DNA of 12,126 bases. Source: CAWGCE01 sp964480915. Its GTDB lineage: Bacteria; Planctomycetota; Planctomycetia; Pirellulales; Pirellulaceae. Of the stretch, positions 5,446-12,126 are shown one piece after another. The translations under genes were made by a program, and so were the position numbers. Under the pieces are notes generated by a model. That model worked only from the letters and a program-made list of their open reading frames with translations, ran no database searches and was not told where the DNA came from. Each line of letters begins with the position of its first letter. The stretch's first letter is position 1. Location: positions 1 to 12,126 of the forward strand of contig CAYZRS010000107.1 in assembly GCA_964480915.1 (NCBI GenBank), in the 5' to 3' direction.

Positions 5446-7080
5446 ATGGATCAACAACGGGAAGAGCAACTGGCCGGTATCTTGACTCAGCTGTCCGACC
5501 GAGTGTCGGGTGGCGAGACGGTCTTGTTGGGCGACGCGCTATCACAGTACCCAGACTTCGCGGATGACTTGCGCGAATTGTGGGGAGCCATCATGTTGGC
5601 CGACGCGGTGGGTAGCCACGCGCTCTCACTCACGAAGAGCCACGGTTCGAGCGAATTGCCTTCGGTCGCTCTCGAGTTACCGGCCACCTTTGGCGATTAC
5701 GAATTGTTGGAAGAGCTGGGCCGCGGCGGGATGGGAATCGTCTATCGAGCGCGGCAAATAAGTCTCAATCGTGAAGTGGCGATCAAAATGTTGCTCCGCG
5801 GCCAACTGGCCAGCCAAGCGGATGAAGCTCGTTTTCGGCAAGAGGCCGAATCGGCGGCTCGCTTGCAGCACCCCGGGATCGTGCCGGTCTACGAGGTCGG
5901 CGAGCACGAGGGCCGCTTGTTCTTTAGCATGCAATACGTGCCCGGCGAGACGATGTCGAAGGTCTTGGAACGGGGCCCGATGCCTCCTCGTGAGGCGGCC
6001 CGGTTATCGGCGGCAGTATGCCGTGCCGTTAACTTTGCTCACGATAACGGCGTGCTCCATCGAGACATCAAGCCGTCGAACATCTTGATCGATGAAGAGG
6101 GCGAGCCGCACGTGGCCGATTTCGGATTGGCTCGCCGAGTCACCGATGCGGAGAGTATCACCAAAACAGGCGCCGTGTTGGGAACACCGACCTACATGGC
6201 ACCAGAACAAGCGGGTGGAAATCGGGGTGCGGTTGGGCCGACCAGTGACGTCTACAGCATTGGCAGTGTGCTCTATCACGCTCTCACGGGTCGTCCCCCT
6301 TTTCAGGCCGCTTCGCCCGTCGACGTCGTTCTGCAGTTGCTCGAACAAGAGCCTTTGCCGCCGAGACTATTGAATCCGCAAGCAGACCGCGACTTGTCGA
6401 TGATAGCGCTCCGTTGCCTGCAAAAGCCGCCCGACTTGCGATACGATTCAGCGCAAGAGCTGGCCGACGATCTCGAGGCATTCCTGGCAGACGAGCCGGT
6501 GTCGGCTCGTAGTGGCCAGGTTTCGCAAATCGTGGCTCGTTGGTTCCGTGAAACTCATCATGCCGTCATCTTGCGGAACTGGGGATTGTTGTGGATGTGG
6601 CACAGCCTGGTGCTGCTTGTCGTCTGTGTTTTGACGAACGTTTTGCAGTGGCAAGGCAACACGAACCGCGTCCACTATTTCGTGCTCTGGACGGCCGGTT
6701 TGGGCGCCTGGGCTGGTGTCTTCTGGTGGGTACGTCAGCGGATGGGGCCGGTGACTTTTGTTGAACGCCAAATTGCCCACACGTGGGCTTCGAGCATGAT
6801 CAGCATCGGCGCACTGTTCCCCTTGGAATACCTGCTCGATCTGCCAACCCTGAAACTGACCCCCGTTCTTGGCCTCTCGAGCGGTACCGTGTTTTTGATC
6901 AAAGCGGGAATGCTGAGTGGCTCTTTCTACGTCTCGGCCCTCGCACTGTTCGCAAGCGCTTTCGCGATGGCCCAGTGGCCCGAATACGGCCACACGATCT
7001 TTGGAGTCGTCTCGGCGTTTTGTTTTTTCATCCCTGGATGGAAATACCATCAGCTAAAACTGGGCGAAGAAAAAGACTAG
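5446..7080 (+). CDS. Hanks-type Ser/Thr protein kinase with multi-pass membrane tail
   Basis: A 544-residue kinase. After an N-terminal segment of about 80 residues, the kinase domain shows the glycine loop GRGGMG (92-97), ATP-binding Lys114, catalytic HRDIKPSN (205-212), metal-binding DFG (225-227), and TPTYMAPE (247-254), so all catalytic residues are present. The sequence from about 380 to 532 contains five to six hydrophobic stretches (for example 380-402, 409-429, 446-466, 474-511, 517-532), so the kinase domain is held at the membrane inner face. There is no PASTA, WD40 or large external sensor domain. It follows the sigma gene by 42 bases and probably controls it. ATG 5446 is chosen; TTG 5437 and GTG 5443 are in frame and no start has a clear ribosome site. 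Confidence 0.95.
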   Translation: MDQQREEQLAGILTQLSDRVSGGETVLLGDALSQYPDFADDLRELWGAIMLADAVGSHALSLTKSHGSSELPSVALELPATFGDYELLEELGRGGMGIVYRARQISLNREVAIKMLLRGQLASQADEARFRQEAESAARLQHPGIVPVYEVGEHEGRLFFSMQYVPGETMSKVLERGPMPPREAARLSAAVCRAVNFAHDNGVLHRDIKPSNILIDEEGEPHVADFGLARRVTDAESITKTGAVLGTPTYMAPEQAGGNRGAVGPTSDVYSIGSVLYHALTGRPPFQAASPVDVVLQLLEQEPLPPRLLNPQADRDLSMIALRCLQKPPDLRYDSAQELADDLEAFLADEPVSARSGQVSQIVARWFRETHHAVILRNWGLLWMWHSLVLLVVCVLTNVLQWQGNTNRVHYFVLWTAGLGAWAGVFWWVRQRMGPVTFVERQIAHTWASSMISIGALFPLEYLLDLPTLKLTPVLGLSSGTVFLIKAGMLSGSFYVSALALFASAFAMAQWPEYGHTIFGVVSAFCFFIPGWKYHQLKLGEEKD

Positions 7081-7394
7081 CGCTCATCTCAAGACGGGTG
7101 TTCGTCGTACCGGCTTCAGCCGCAAAACGAACCGTCGTCCGATAGCGATGGCGTCAAGAACGACCAAGGCTCTTGGCGCAGAAATATCCACCAGCCAGAG
7201 ACCCAGTCCTGAGCTGGCCGGTTCGCCTGCCGGTTTCCAGCGGGCAGTATTCTGAGGCTCCGCTGCCAACGCTTGCTAGATTTTGCCAAATGTCTCTCTA
7301 TTCTCGCGTGAGCTGGCCGCCAGGAGCACGCTTCTAACTAAGGAGAGGTCCTCCCACCCGTGACACACCTGACACTCATTTGCTGGGAATCGCC
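7081..7394 (+). other. 314-base gap with hairpin and orphan ribosome site
   Basis: No convincing gene is seen. A bulged hairpin, GCTGGCCGG (7213-7221) with CCGG (7230-7233) and CCAGC (7237-7241), may mark the end of the sigma-kinase transcript. A good ribosome site AAGGAG (7340-7345) is too far from the LEPR-XLL ATG at 7395. The nearest start behind it is GTG 7360, which opens a 36-codon frame ending at TGA 7468-7470, overlapping the LEPR-XLL start in another frame. This may be a leader peptide or chance. Confidence 0.4.
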
Positions 7395-8717
7395 ATGTTT
7401 CACCATTTTCGCTCTTTTCGTACTGCCGACACCGACCGACCGCAACGAAACGAGCCCATTCCTAGTGTGAACATGGAACCTCGACTGGTGTTCGACGTCG
7501 AATCGCTGGAAACGCGGCAACTGTTGGCCGGCAATGTCGCGATGAGCATCAATGGTGCTGGTGATCTGAGGCTCAATGGCGACTCGCAAGATAATCACGT
7601 CGAAATTTCAATGGCCGTCGTGAACGGCGAATTTGTGGGAGAGGTTCGTGGCTTGGCTGGCACGACGATTCAGTTCAACGGTCAGCAGGCGACGACTCAT
7701 CAATTTGAACTCGCTGAGTCGCAGTTCGGCACACCAGCCTCTGTGCGCGACGTGAGAGTCTCTCTGGGTGGCGGAGACGACAACTTGCGGATCGTGCCTT
7801 GGTTGGGAGCCGTGTCGCGTGGTTTTAACGTCGGCCGCGACCTAAGAGTCAACTTGGGTACGGGTGACGACACGTTCGAGTATCGGGGCGCTGGCGGGAC
7901 AGAGATCAACATCGACGGGTTGCCAGTGTTCTTGGCCGATACGTACGTGGTGGGCGACGCACGAATTGCCGGTCAGTCGGGTAATGATACTTTGGAATTT
8001 AACCAATTGACCGCGTTTGGATCGCTCGACGTCCTATCGGGCGCCGCAGATGGCGCGAGGGCATTTGACGCAAGCGACCTGATTGAAATCAACGATAGTG
8101 CTGGTCTCGCCGGTGCCTCGATCGTCGGTGGTGCCAGAGCCACAGAGATCAAAATTGATGGGTTGGGCACGGACGAAGGCGATCTCGTCATCCGTGGCGG
8201 TGGCGGCCACGACGACTTGCTCTTGGATCGCCTTGTGAGCGGTGGTGACACTCGGCTCGACTTGGGCTCAGGAGTCGCCCTGCGAGAGATTCTTGTCCTG
8301 GGTAACTCGCGTCTAAATTCGGACTTGGACATTACGGGAGGCGGAGGCTCGCAGCGCGTCATATTTTCGACCGATGGAATCGGGCTGGAGGTGGACGGCA
8401 CGACGGACCTTCGCTTAGGTGGCAACAATGACGAAGTTGTGATGAGCGGAGACGGATTGAAATTCTTCACGGGTGACGTCTCACTGAACCTTGGTGGAGG
8501 TAACGATATCCTCAGCATCATGGCGTCAACGTTCATGTTCGGGGATCTCGCGGTCTCGTTAGGCGCCGGATCTGACGACGTGGCGATCAGTGGCGCACCG
8601 CTCGTCAGTGGAGACCTGTTCGTCCAGGGGGGAGCCGGCTTTGACGAAGTCGAAAACCGAATCGCATTGTTCGCCGGTGGCACCAGTGAGTGGGTTTCCA
8701 TCAATGATGTGCCTTAA
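7395..8717 (+). CDS. Second LEPR-XLL-type repeat protein
   Basis: A 440-residue protein of unknown function, related to the one at 1316-2482. The N-terminus holds MEPRLVF followed by LETRQLLAG (residues 38-46), and the next block, NVAMSINGAGDLRLNGD, aligns with SVKLAVSSSGNVTLKGD in the first protein. The body has glycine/aspartate turns (LGGGDD, LGTGDD, LGGGND, LGAGSD, GGAGFD) at intervals that are irregular at first but about 23 residues near the C-terminus, indicating a beta-solenoid. No hydrophobic signal peptide is present; export through the LEPR-XLL motif is inferred from the family. Unlike its paralogue it has no non-repetitive C-terminal part. TTG 7380 is also in frame, but ATG 7395 is the better start; neither has a strong ribosome site at the proper distance. 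Confidence 0.82.
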   Translation: MFHHFRSFRTADTDRPQRNEPIPSVNMEPRLVFDVESLETRQLLAGNVAMSINGAGDLRLNGDSQDNHVEISMAVVNGEFVGEVRGLAGTTIQFNGQQATTHQFELAESQFGTPASVRDVRVSLGGGDDNLRIVPWLGAVSRGFNVGRDLRVNLGTGDDTFEYRGAGGTEINIDGLPVFLADTYVVGDARIAGQSGNDTLEFNQLTAFGSLDVLSGAADGARAFDASDLIEINDSAGLAGASIVGGARATEIKIDGLGTDEGDLVIRGGGGHDDLLLDRLVSGGDTRLDLGSGVALREILVLGNSRLNSDLDITGGGGSQRVIFSTDGIGLEVDGTTDLRLGGNNDEVVMSGDGLKFFTGDVSLNLGGGNDILSIMASTFMFGDLAVSLGAGSDDVAISGAPLVSGDLFVQGGAGFDEVENRIALFAGGTSEWVSINDVP

Positions 8718-8729
8718 AGGGTCTAAGGC
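8711..8729 (+). terminator. Hairpin across the stop codon of the second LEPR-XLL gene
   Basis: GCCTTA (8711-8716) and TAAGGC (8724-8729) form a perfect 6-bp stem with a 7-base loop, and the stop codon TAA (8715-8717) runs across the stem-loop border. Only two T's follow. It is a weak terminator candidate. Confidence 0.35.
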
Positions 8730-8788
8730 TTGAACCGCAACGCCAGTAACTCCCCAGCGTCAGATGTCGAGACTGGCACACAGCTCGT

Positions 8789-8818
8789 CGAGCGATTGCT
8801 CGTGGCGCGTTGGTTTTT
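8789..8818 (+). terminator. Small hairpin followed by five T's in the convergent gap
   Basis: CGAGC (8789-8793) pairs with GCTCG (8798-8802) across a 4-base loop, and TTTTT occurs at 8814-8818. The 11-base distance between stem and T-run is too long for a classic terminator. The location, between the ends of two convergent genes, is where one is expected. Confidence 0.25.
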
Positions 8819-8939
8819 CCTCTGCTGCTGCCAAGTCACGTCCTATCGGTCGACTGACCAGCGAGTCATCGGCACTTGGGAACTGGTTGCCGTGCCACGT
8901 TGGCAAGTCTTGGCCATGGACTGCGCCAACTGGTTGTGG

Positions 8940-10055
8940 CTAAATGGTGGCGCCGAATTCGACGCAGTAGATCGGCGGCAAGTCTTGCGTGATCTGCTGC
9001 CAGTGGTCGCCCCCATCGTCGGTGACCCACAAGCCTCCCGTCGTGGATCCCATGGCAAGGGTATGACCGTCATCGCTGATGGCGAGCGCGTGACGGAAGA
9101 CTAAGTGGTAGGCGTGATCTTGCGGCAGGCCATCGGAAAGGACCTGATGCGTCTGGCCTCCATCACGCGTCCGTGTGACGACGAATTGGCCGCCCGCAGG
9201 GTAACGGACTTCGTCACTAATGGCCGGCACAAACCAGGCGGTGTTTGGGTCTTGCGGATGGGAAGCGACGGCAAACCCGAACGTTGACGGTTCCCATGGA
9301 GGAAGCTCGGTCCAGGTTTCGCAGTCGTCGACCGAGCGAAAGATGCCATTGTGATGTTGAGTCCAGAAGGTCGTCGGATCGGCTTGGCACTGTGCGAGAA
9401 GATGTGGGTCTTGAATCGTCGGGTCAAACTGTCGGTCCGGAGGCATGTACTCGGCCCGCATCCCTTTGCCCAGACACGTCCAGTGGTTGCCACGGTCGGT
9501 CGTGCGCCAGACGCCTCCGCAAGAAATTCCCAGTGTTAGCTTCTGTGCATCGTTCGGGTCGACACAGATCGAATGGATGCCGGGCCAGTCATAGCCTCCG
9601 CCAAACCAATGGGCTCTTTCTGGTGCGGACCAAAGGGCTTCATTCAACTGCCAAGACTGGCCATCGTCGTCGCTGCTGAATAGACCACCGGGAATGGTGC
9701 CGCACCACAACCGTCCTTCACCATCATGTGCCAGCGACCACAGCAATTCGATCGACCAGGGGATTGGCTTGTTGCGCATGGGCTCCATCACATCCGCAAC
9801 GTCGGCGGGCTTCGGAGGGAAGGAGGGAGTTGTCAATTCTTGCCAGGTTGCACCTTCGTCGGTTGATCGTTGCAGTTTGGCTCCAAAGTGGCCATGTTGC
9901 TGGGCAACGTAAATCTGACCGTTCGTTGCCGGGTGGACGATGGGAATCTGCACACCGAGAAATTCCGTTCGATGAACGTACCAGGCACCTCCTGGTTCGT
10001 CTCGGCGCCATTGAAAGAGTCCTTTGCGAGTCCCCACGTAGAGCGAGTTGGTCAT
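8940..10055 (-). CDS. Asp-box (BNR) beta-propeller protein, sialidase-like fold
   Basis: A 371-residue cytoplasmic protein, starting MTNSLYVGTRKGLFQW with no signal peptide. It contains about six Asp-box turns of the S/TxDxGxxW type: STDEGATW (64-71), SDDDGQSW (128-135), TTDRGNHW (185-192), SVDDCETW, TRDGGQTH and TDDGGDHW. These are typical of sialidase-like and sortilin-like propellers. The sialidase active-site set (arginine triad, nucleophilic tyrosine) is not recognisable, so enzyme activity should not be assumed; annotation pipelines often name such proteins exo-alpha-sialidase or glycosyl hydrolase. ATG 10055 is chosen, with AAGGCGG shortly upstream; TTG 10088 is an alternative. It follows the MoaD-like gene by 60 bases and is probably co-transcribed with it. 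Confidence 0.9.
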   Translation of the reverse strand: MTNSLYVGTRKGLFQWRRDEPGGAWYVHRTEFLGVQIPIVHPATNGQIYVAQQHGHFGAKLQRSTDEGATWQELTTPSFPPKPADVADVMEPMRNKPIPWSIELLWSLAHDGEGRLWCGTIPGGLFSSDDDGQSWQLNEALWSAPERAHWFGGGYDWPGIHSICVDPNDAQKLTLGISCGGVWRTTDRGNHWTCLGKGMRAEYMPPDRQFDPTIQDPHLLAQCQADPTTFWTQHHNGIFRSVDDCETWTELPPWEPSTFGFAVASHPQDPNTAWFVPAISDEVRYPAGGQFVVTRTRDGGQTHQVLSDGLPQDHAYHLVFRHALAISDDGHTLAMGSTTGGLWVTDDGGDHWQQITQDLPPIYCVEFGATI

Positions 10056-10115
10056 CTTGCCGCCTTCGAATGGTGAGTGATCGTTCAATGAGAACGGACT
10101 TGAAACTGGGTCGGT

Positions 10116-10385
10116 CTAGCCTCCTGACAATGCCTGCATGACATAGATCGTATCGTCACTCTTGAGCGGATCGGTTTGGTGTGTCCGATCGCGGATCGTT
10201 TGATCGTTGACGAAGATTGTCACGTGTTTCCGGACCGCTCCTTGGTCATCCAAGAGGTAGCCGCGTAAAGAAGGTTGCTGGTCAAACGCGACGCTTAAGG
10301 ACTCTGCAATCGTGCTCGCGTCGCATTCGATTGGTTGAATGGGAGCGTAGCGCTGGATACTGGAGGCAAATTCGATACGGACCAT
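10116..10385 (-). CDS. MoaD/ThiS-family ubiquitin-like protein with C-terminal Gly-Gly
   Basis: An 89-residue beta-grasp protein. It begins MVRIEFASSIQRYAP and shows the family pattern PSLRGYLLDDQG, RKHVTIFVNDQTI, then PLKSDDTIYVMQALSGG, ending exactly on Gly-Gly before the stop codon. In MoaD and ThiS that terminal glycine is adenylated by an E1-like enzyme and carries sulfur as a thiocarboxylate; some relatives form protein conjugates. No E1-like, MoaE or ThiG gene is in this window, so the pathway is open. The reading frame extends upstream to ATG 10526, but the beta-grasp fold begins at ATG 10385. The start lacks a clear ribosome site. Downstream lies the BNR gene; upstream on the same strand is the MocR gene. 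Confidence 0.88.
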   Translation of the reverse strand: MVRIEFASSIQRYAPIQPIECDASTIAESLSVAFDQQPSLRGYLLDDQGAVRKHVTIFVNDQTIRDRTHQTDPLKSDDTIYVMQALSGG

Positions 10386-10529
10386 GATCGCTACTTTGGC
10401 TCGCAACCGCGGAATGAAAAGCAATGCTTCGGCTGACATTCTAGTGGCCCGACTGCTCGTTGTCATGGAAGCGTTGCGGCGGATGGTCGAGCGGTGGCAG
10501 ACTCGGCGATTCGACTGCGATTCCATTCC

Positions 10530-10561
10530 GAAGAGGGCGTGTTCGGAAGAGGGCGTGTTCC
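10530..10561. repeat. 16-bp tandem repeat upstream of the MoaD-like gene
   Basis: GAAGAGGGCGTGTTCG (10530-10545) is followed directly by GAAGAGGGCGTGTTCC (10546-10561), with 15 of 16 positions identical. It lies 145 bases upstream of the MoaD-like start. Direct repeats of this kind are known targets of MocR-family regulators, so this is a candidate site for the neighbouring regulator; slippage is the simpler alternative. Confidence 0.6.
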
Positions 10562-10569
10562 AAAGACTC

Positions 10570-10583
10570 AGCTCGGCCGAGCT
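10570..10583. promoter_or_regulatory. 14-bp perfect palindrome
   Basis: AGCTCGGCCGAGCT reads identically on both strands. It starts 8 bases after the 16-bp tandem repeat, inside the 281-base gap between the MocR and MoaD-like genes. That gap holds no convincing gene. With no central spacer it is more likely a dimer-binding site than a hairpin, and a candidate operator. A GC-rich palindrome may also arise by chance. Confidence 0.4.
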
Positions 10584-10666
10584 ACAGGAATTTCCCCCAT
10601 TGGCGTTGGCCGTTCAGAGGGAATGCAACGGCGACACTTCCGTGCATGCCCAGCCGCTGTCGAATT

Positions 10667-12126
10667 TTAGGCGATCAAGCCGGGCGCAGTCGCCATTCGC
10701 TTGGTGGCCGCGACAATTTGCCGAGGAGTTGCACAAGCAAATCCCAGAACCAATCCGTTGATCTGTTGCGCCGGTCGTGTGCGAGGTAAGTAGTAGTCGG
10801 ATAGCGAACGCGAGATGATTCCGATCTGTTCGAGCTGTTTGGCGAGCTTGATATCTGAGCGTGACGAGTTGATCTTGGCAGCGAGGTGAAGTCCAGCCTG
10901 GCTGCCACGGATGGTGAAAAAGCCGGGCATCCGTTTCTCTAGTTCGGAAACGAGCGTGTGCCGTCTTTCGGCGTGCGTTCTTCGCATGCGCCGGAGGTGT
11001 CGGCCGAAATGTCCCGCTTCAATGAACTCGGTCAGCACATATTGGTCAACAAGTGAGGCGGGCCTGGAACTGAGCGCCAGCGCGTTTTCAAATGCTGAGA
11101 CCATTGCCTGCGGAGCGATGATGTAGCCGAGGCTGAGGCCCGGAAAGACCACTTTGCTGAAGCTCCCTACGTAGATGGTTCGCTGAGACGAATCGAGCCC
11201 TTGGAGCGCCGGGATCGGTTTCTGCGAGTAACGGTATTCACTGTCGTAGTCGTCTTCAACAATCAGCCCACCGGTTTTTCCAGCCCAGTGAATCAGTTCC
11301 AGACGTCGCTCGATCGGTAGCGTGACACCAAGTGGGTATTGATGGGATGGGGTGACGTAGGCCATGCAGGCTTGCGGATGGCGCCGCAGGATCGGCCCAA
11401 AATGAGCACCTTCCGCATCGACGGGAACCGGGATGATTCTGGCGCCCTGTGCTGCAAAGGTGTTTCTCGCCTTGAGATATCCCGGATTTTCGAACAGCAA
11501 TTTGTCGCCCGCATCGAGGCAGAGTCGCGCGATCATGTCGAACGCCTGTTGGGTGCCGTTCACAATGATGACCTGCTCCGTCTCGCAACGCACGCCTCGA
11601 TGCGATCGAAGGTATTCAGCAACTGCTTTGCGCAAGGGAAAATGGCCAGCCGGTTCGCCATAAGAAAGGTCCTGGCCACGCATCTCATGCCAAACAGCAC
11701 GCACCAGTTTTGACCAGATTCGTATTGGGAATTCGTCCAAAGCCGGAACGCCCGGGCGGAAGGGCTTTAACGCACCCAAGTATCCGGGCAATCGGTGCAC
11801 GGCTGCGAGTTGATTCCCGGTCTTGGATAAATAGCTCTTTGCCGGATGAATGGGAGGCTGCGACACGGACTTCCTCGCGACCGGCGCTGGGCTCACGAAT
11901 GGGCTATCAACCGGGATTTCGCTCGCCACATAAGTGCCGCTCCCGTGGATCGTCAGTAGGTAGCCTTCGGCGATCAAGCGATTCAACGCCGAGACGACGG
12001 TTGTCCGTGAGACTCCCAGTTGATCGACCAAGTCGCGCGACGATGGAACCCGGCTGCCACGGGGCAGTTGTCCCTCCAAAATTGCCGAACGAACCGATTC
12101 GTACAACTGATGAAACAAAGGTGACT
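10667..12126 (-). CDS. MocR-type GntR/aminotransferase fusion regulator, start outside window
   Basis: A partial gene of at least 486 residues. The N-terminal winged helix reads LFHQLYESVRSAILEG, SRVPSSRDLVDQLGVSRTTVVSALNRL, then HGSGTYVA. A linker leads to a fold-type I aminotransferase domain with SYGEPAGHFPLRKAVAEYL, NGTQQAFDMI, the TPSHQYPLGVTLP motif, EDDYDSEYRY, and the PLP lysine in GSFSKVVFPGLSLGY. MocR proteins use bound PLP or an amine ligand to control genes, commonly of vitamin B6, GABA or amino-acid metabolism. The codon at 12118 is TTG, but the frame continues upstream to the edge as Ser-Pro-Leu, matching the usual PLYxQLY start of this domain. So the TTG is an internal leucine and the true start is beyond 12126. 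It lies on the same strand as the MoaD-like/BNR pair, 281 bases upstream. Confidence 0.93.
   Translation of the reverse strand, partial: SPLFHQLYESVRSAILEGQLPRGSRVPSSRDLVDQLGVSRTTVVSALNRLIAEGYLLTIHGSGTYVASEIPVDSPFVSPAPVARKSVSQPPIHPAKSYLSKTGNQLAAVHRLPGYLGALKPFRPGVPALDEFPIRIWSKLVRAVWHEMRGQDLSYGEPAGHFPLRKAVAEYLRSHRGVRCETEQVIIVNGTQQAFDMIARLCLDAGDKLLFENPGYLKARNTFAAQGARIIPVPVDAEGAHFGPILRRHPQACMAYVTPSHQYPLGVTLPIERRLELIHWAGKTGGLIVEDDYDSEYRYSQKPIPALQGLDSSQRTIYVGSFSKVVFPGLSLGYIIAPQAMVSAFENALALSSRPASLVDQYVLTEFIEAGHFGRHLRRMRRTHAERRHTLVSELEKRMPGFFTIRGSQAGLHLAAKINSSRSDIKLAKQLEQIGIISRSLSDYYLPRTRPAQQINGLVLGFACATPRQIVAATKRMATAPGLIA

Noticed and set aside
6448..7050. 200-residue open frame on the minus strand
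   Set aside because: It is antisense to the kinase membrane tail and lacks protein-like hydrophobic patterning.
7973..8704. 243-residue Pro/Ser-rich open frame on the minus strand
   Set aside because: Its composition is what antisense reading of Gly/Asp-rich repeat codons gives; the plus-strand LEPR-XLL gene explains the region.
8730..9104. 124-residue open frame on the plus strand starting at TTG
   Set aside because: Over half of it overlaps the BNR gene in antisense, it has no good start signal, and nothing in it is recognisable.
8940..10055. Assignment of the BNR protein as a true sialidase
   Set aside because: Asp-boxes are present but the catalytic arginine triad and tyrosine are not recognisable, and there is no signal peptide.
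12116..12118. TTG 12118 as the start of the MocR gene
   Set aside because: The frame stays open to the window edge and the preceding codons (Ser-Pro) continue the conserved PLFHQLY motif, so the leucine is internal.
1..12126. Transposons, CRISPR arrays, tRNA or rRNA genes
   Set aside because: I looked in the gaps on both strands and saw no transposase motif, terminal inverted repeats, spaced direct repeats or cloverleaf pattern.

Overview
The window looks like chromosomal DNA from a planctomycete, probably of the Pirellulaceae type. The evidence is two exported-type proteins with the N-terminal LExRxLLAG (LEPR-XLL-like) motif typical of planctomycete surface proteins, and an ECF sigma factor followed directly by a membrane-bound Hanks-type Ser/Thr kinase, a pairing common in that phylum. 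This placement rests on gene content only; no database search was possible. There are nine well-supported genes, one very doubtful gene end at the left edge, and no RNA gene, CRISPR array or mobile element that I can recognise.

Left block (1-3189, minus strand, read right to left): an HxlR-family regulator (2821-3189), a 338-base gap, a LEPR-XLL repeat protein built on a 22-residue glycine/aspartate repeat (1316-2482), and 20 bases further on a zinc-dependent alcohol dehydrogenase (252-1295). The dehydrogenase appears to start at an ATT codon placed behind a perfect Shine-Dalgarno sequence.

Central block (3190-8717, plus strand): divergent from the HxlR gene is a protein that joins a QueG/reductive-dehalogenase-like iron-sulfur module to a C-terminal SCP2 lipid-carrier domain (3282-4619). 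The 92 bases between the two start codons hold a near-perfect 20-bp palindrome plus a third copy of its half-site, as expected for an autoregulated HxlR operator. Next come the ECF sigma factor (4753-5403) and the kinase with a multi-pass membrane tail (5446-7080). A 314-base gap follows, then a second LEPR-XLL protein (7395-8717).

Right block (8718-12126, minus strand, read right to left): a MocR-type GntR/aminotransferase regulator whose start lies outside the window, a gap with a 16-bp tandem repeat and a 14-bp perfect palindrome, a MoaD/ThiS-type ubiquitin-like protein ending in Gly-Gly, and a cytoplasmic Asp-box (BNR) propeller protein. The last two probably form an operon.

The points most worth following up are the ATT start, the HxlR-controlled Fe-S/SCP2 fusion, the MoaD-like/BNR pair behind a MocR gene, and the paired LEPR-XLL solenoid proteins.
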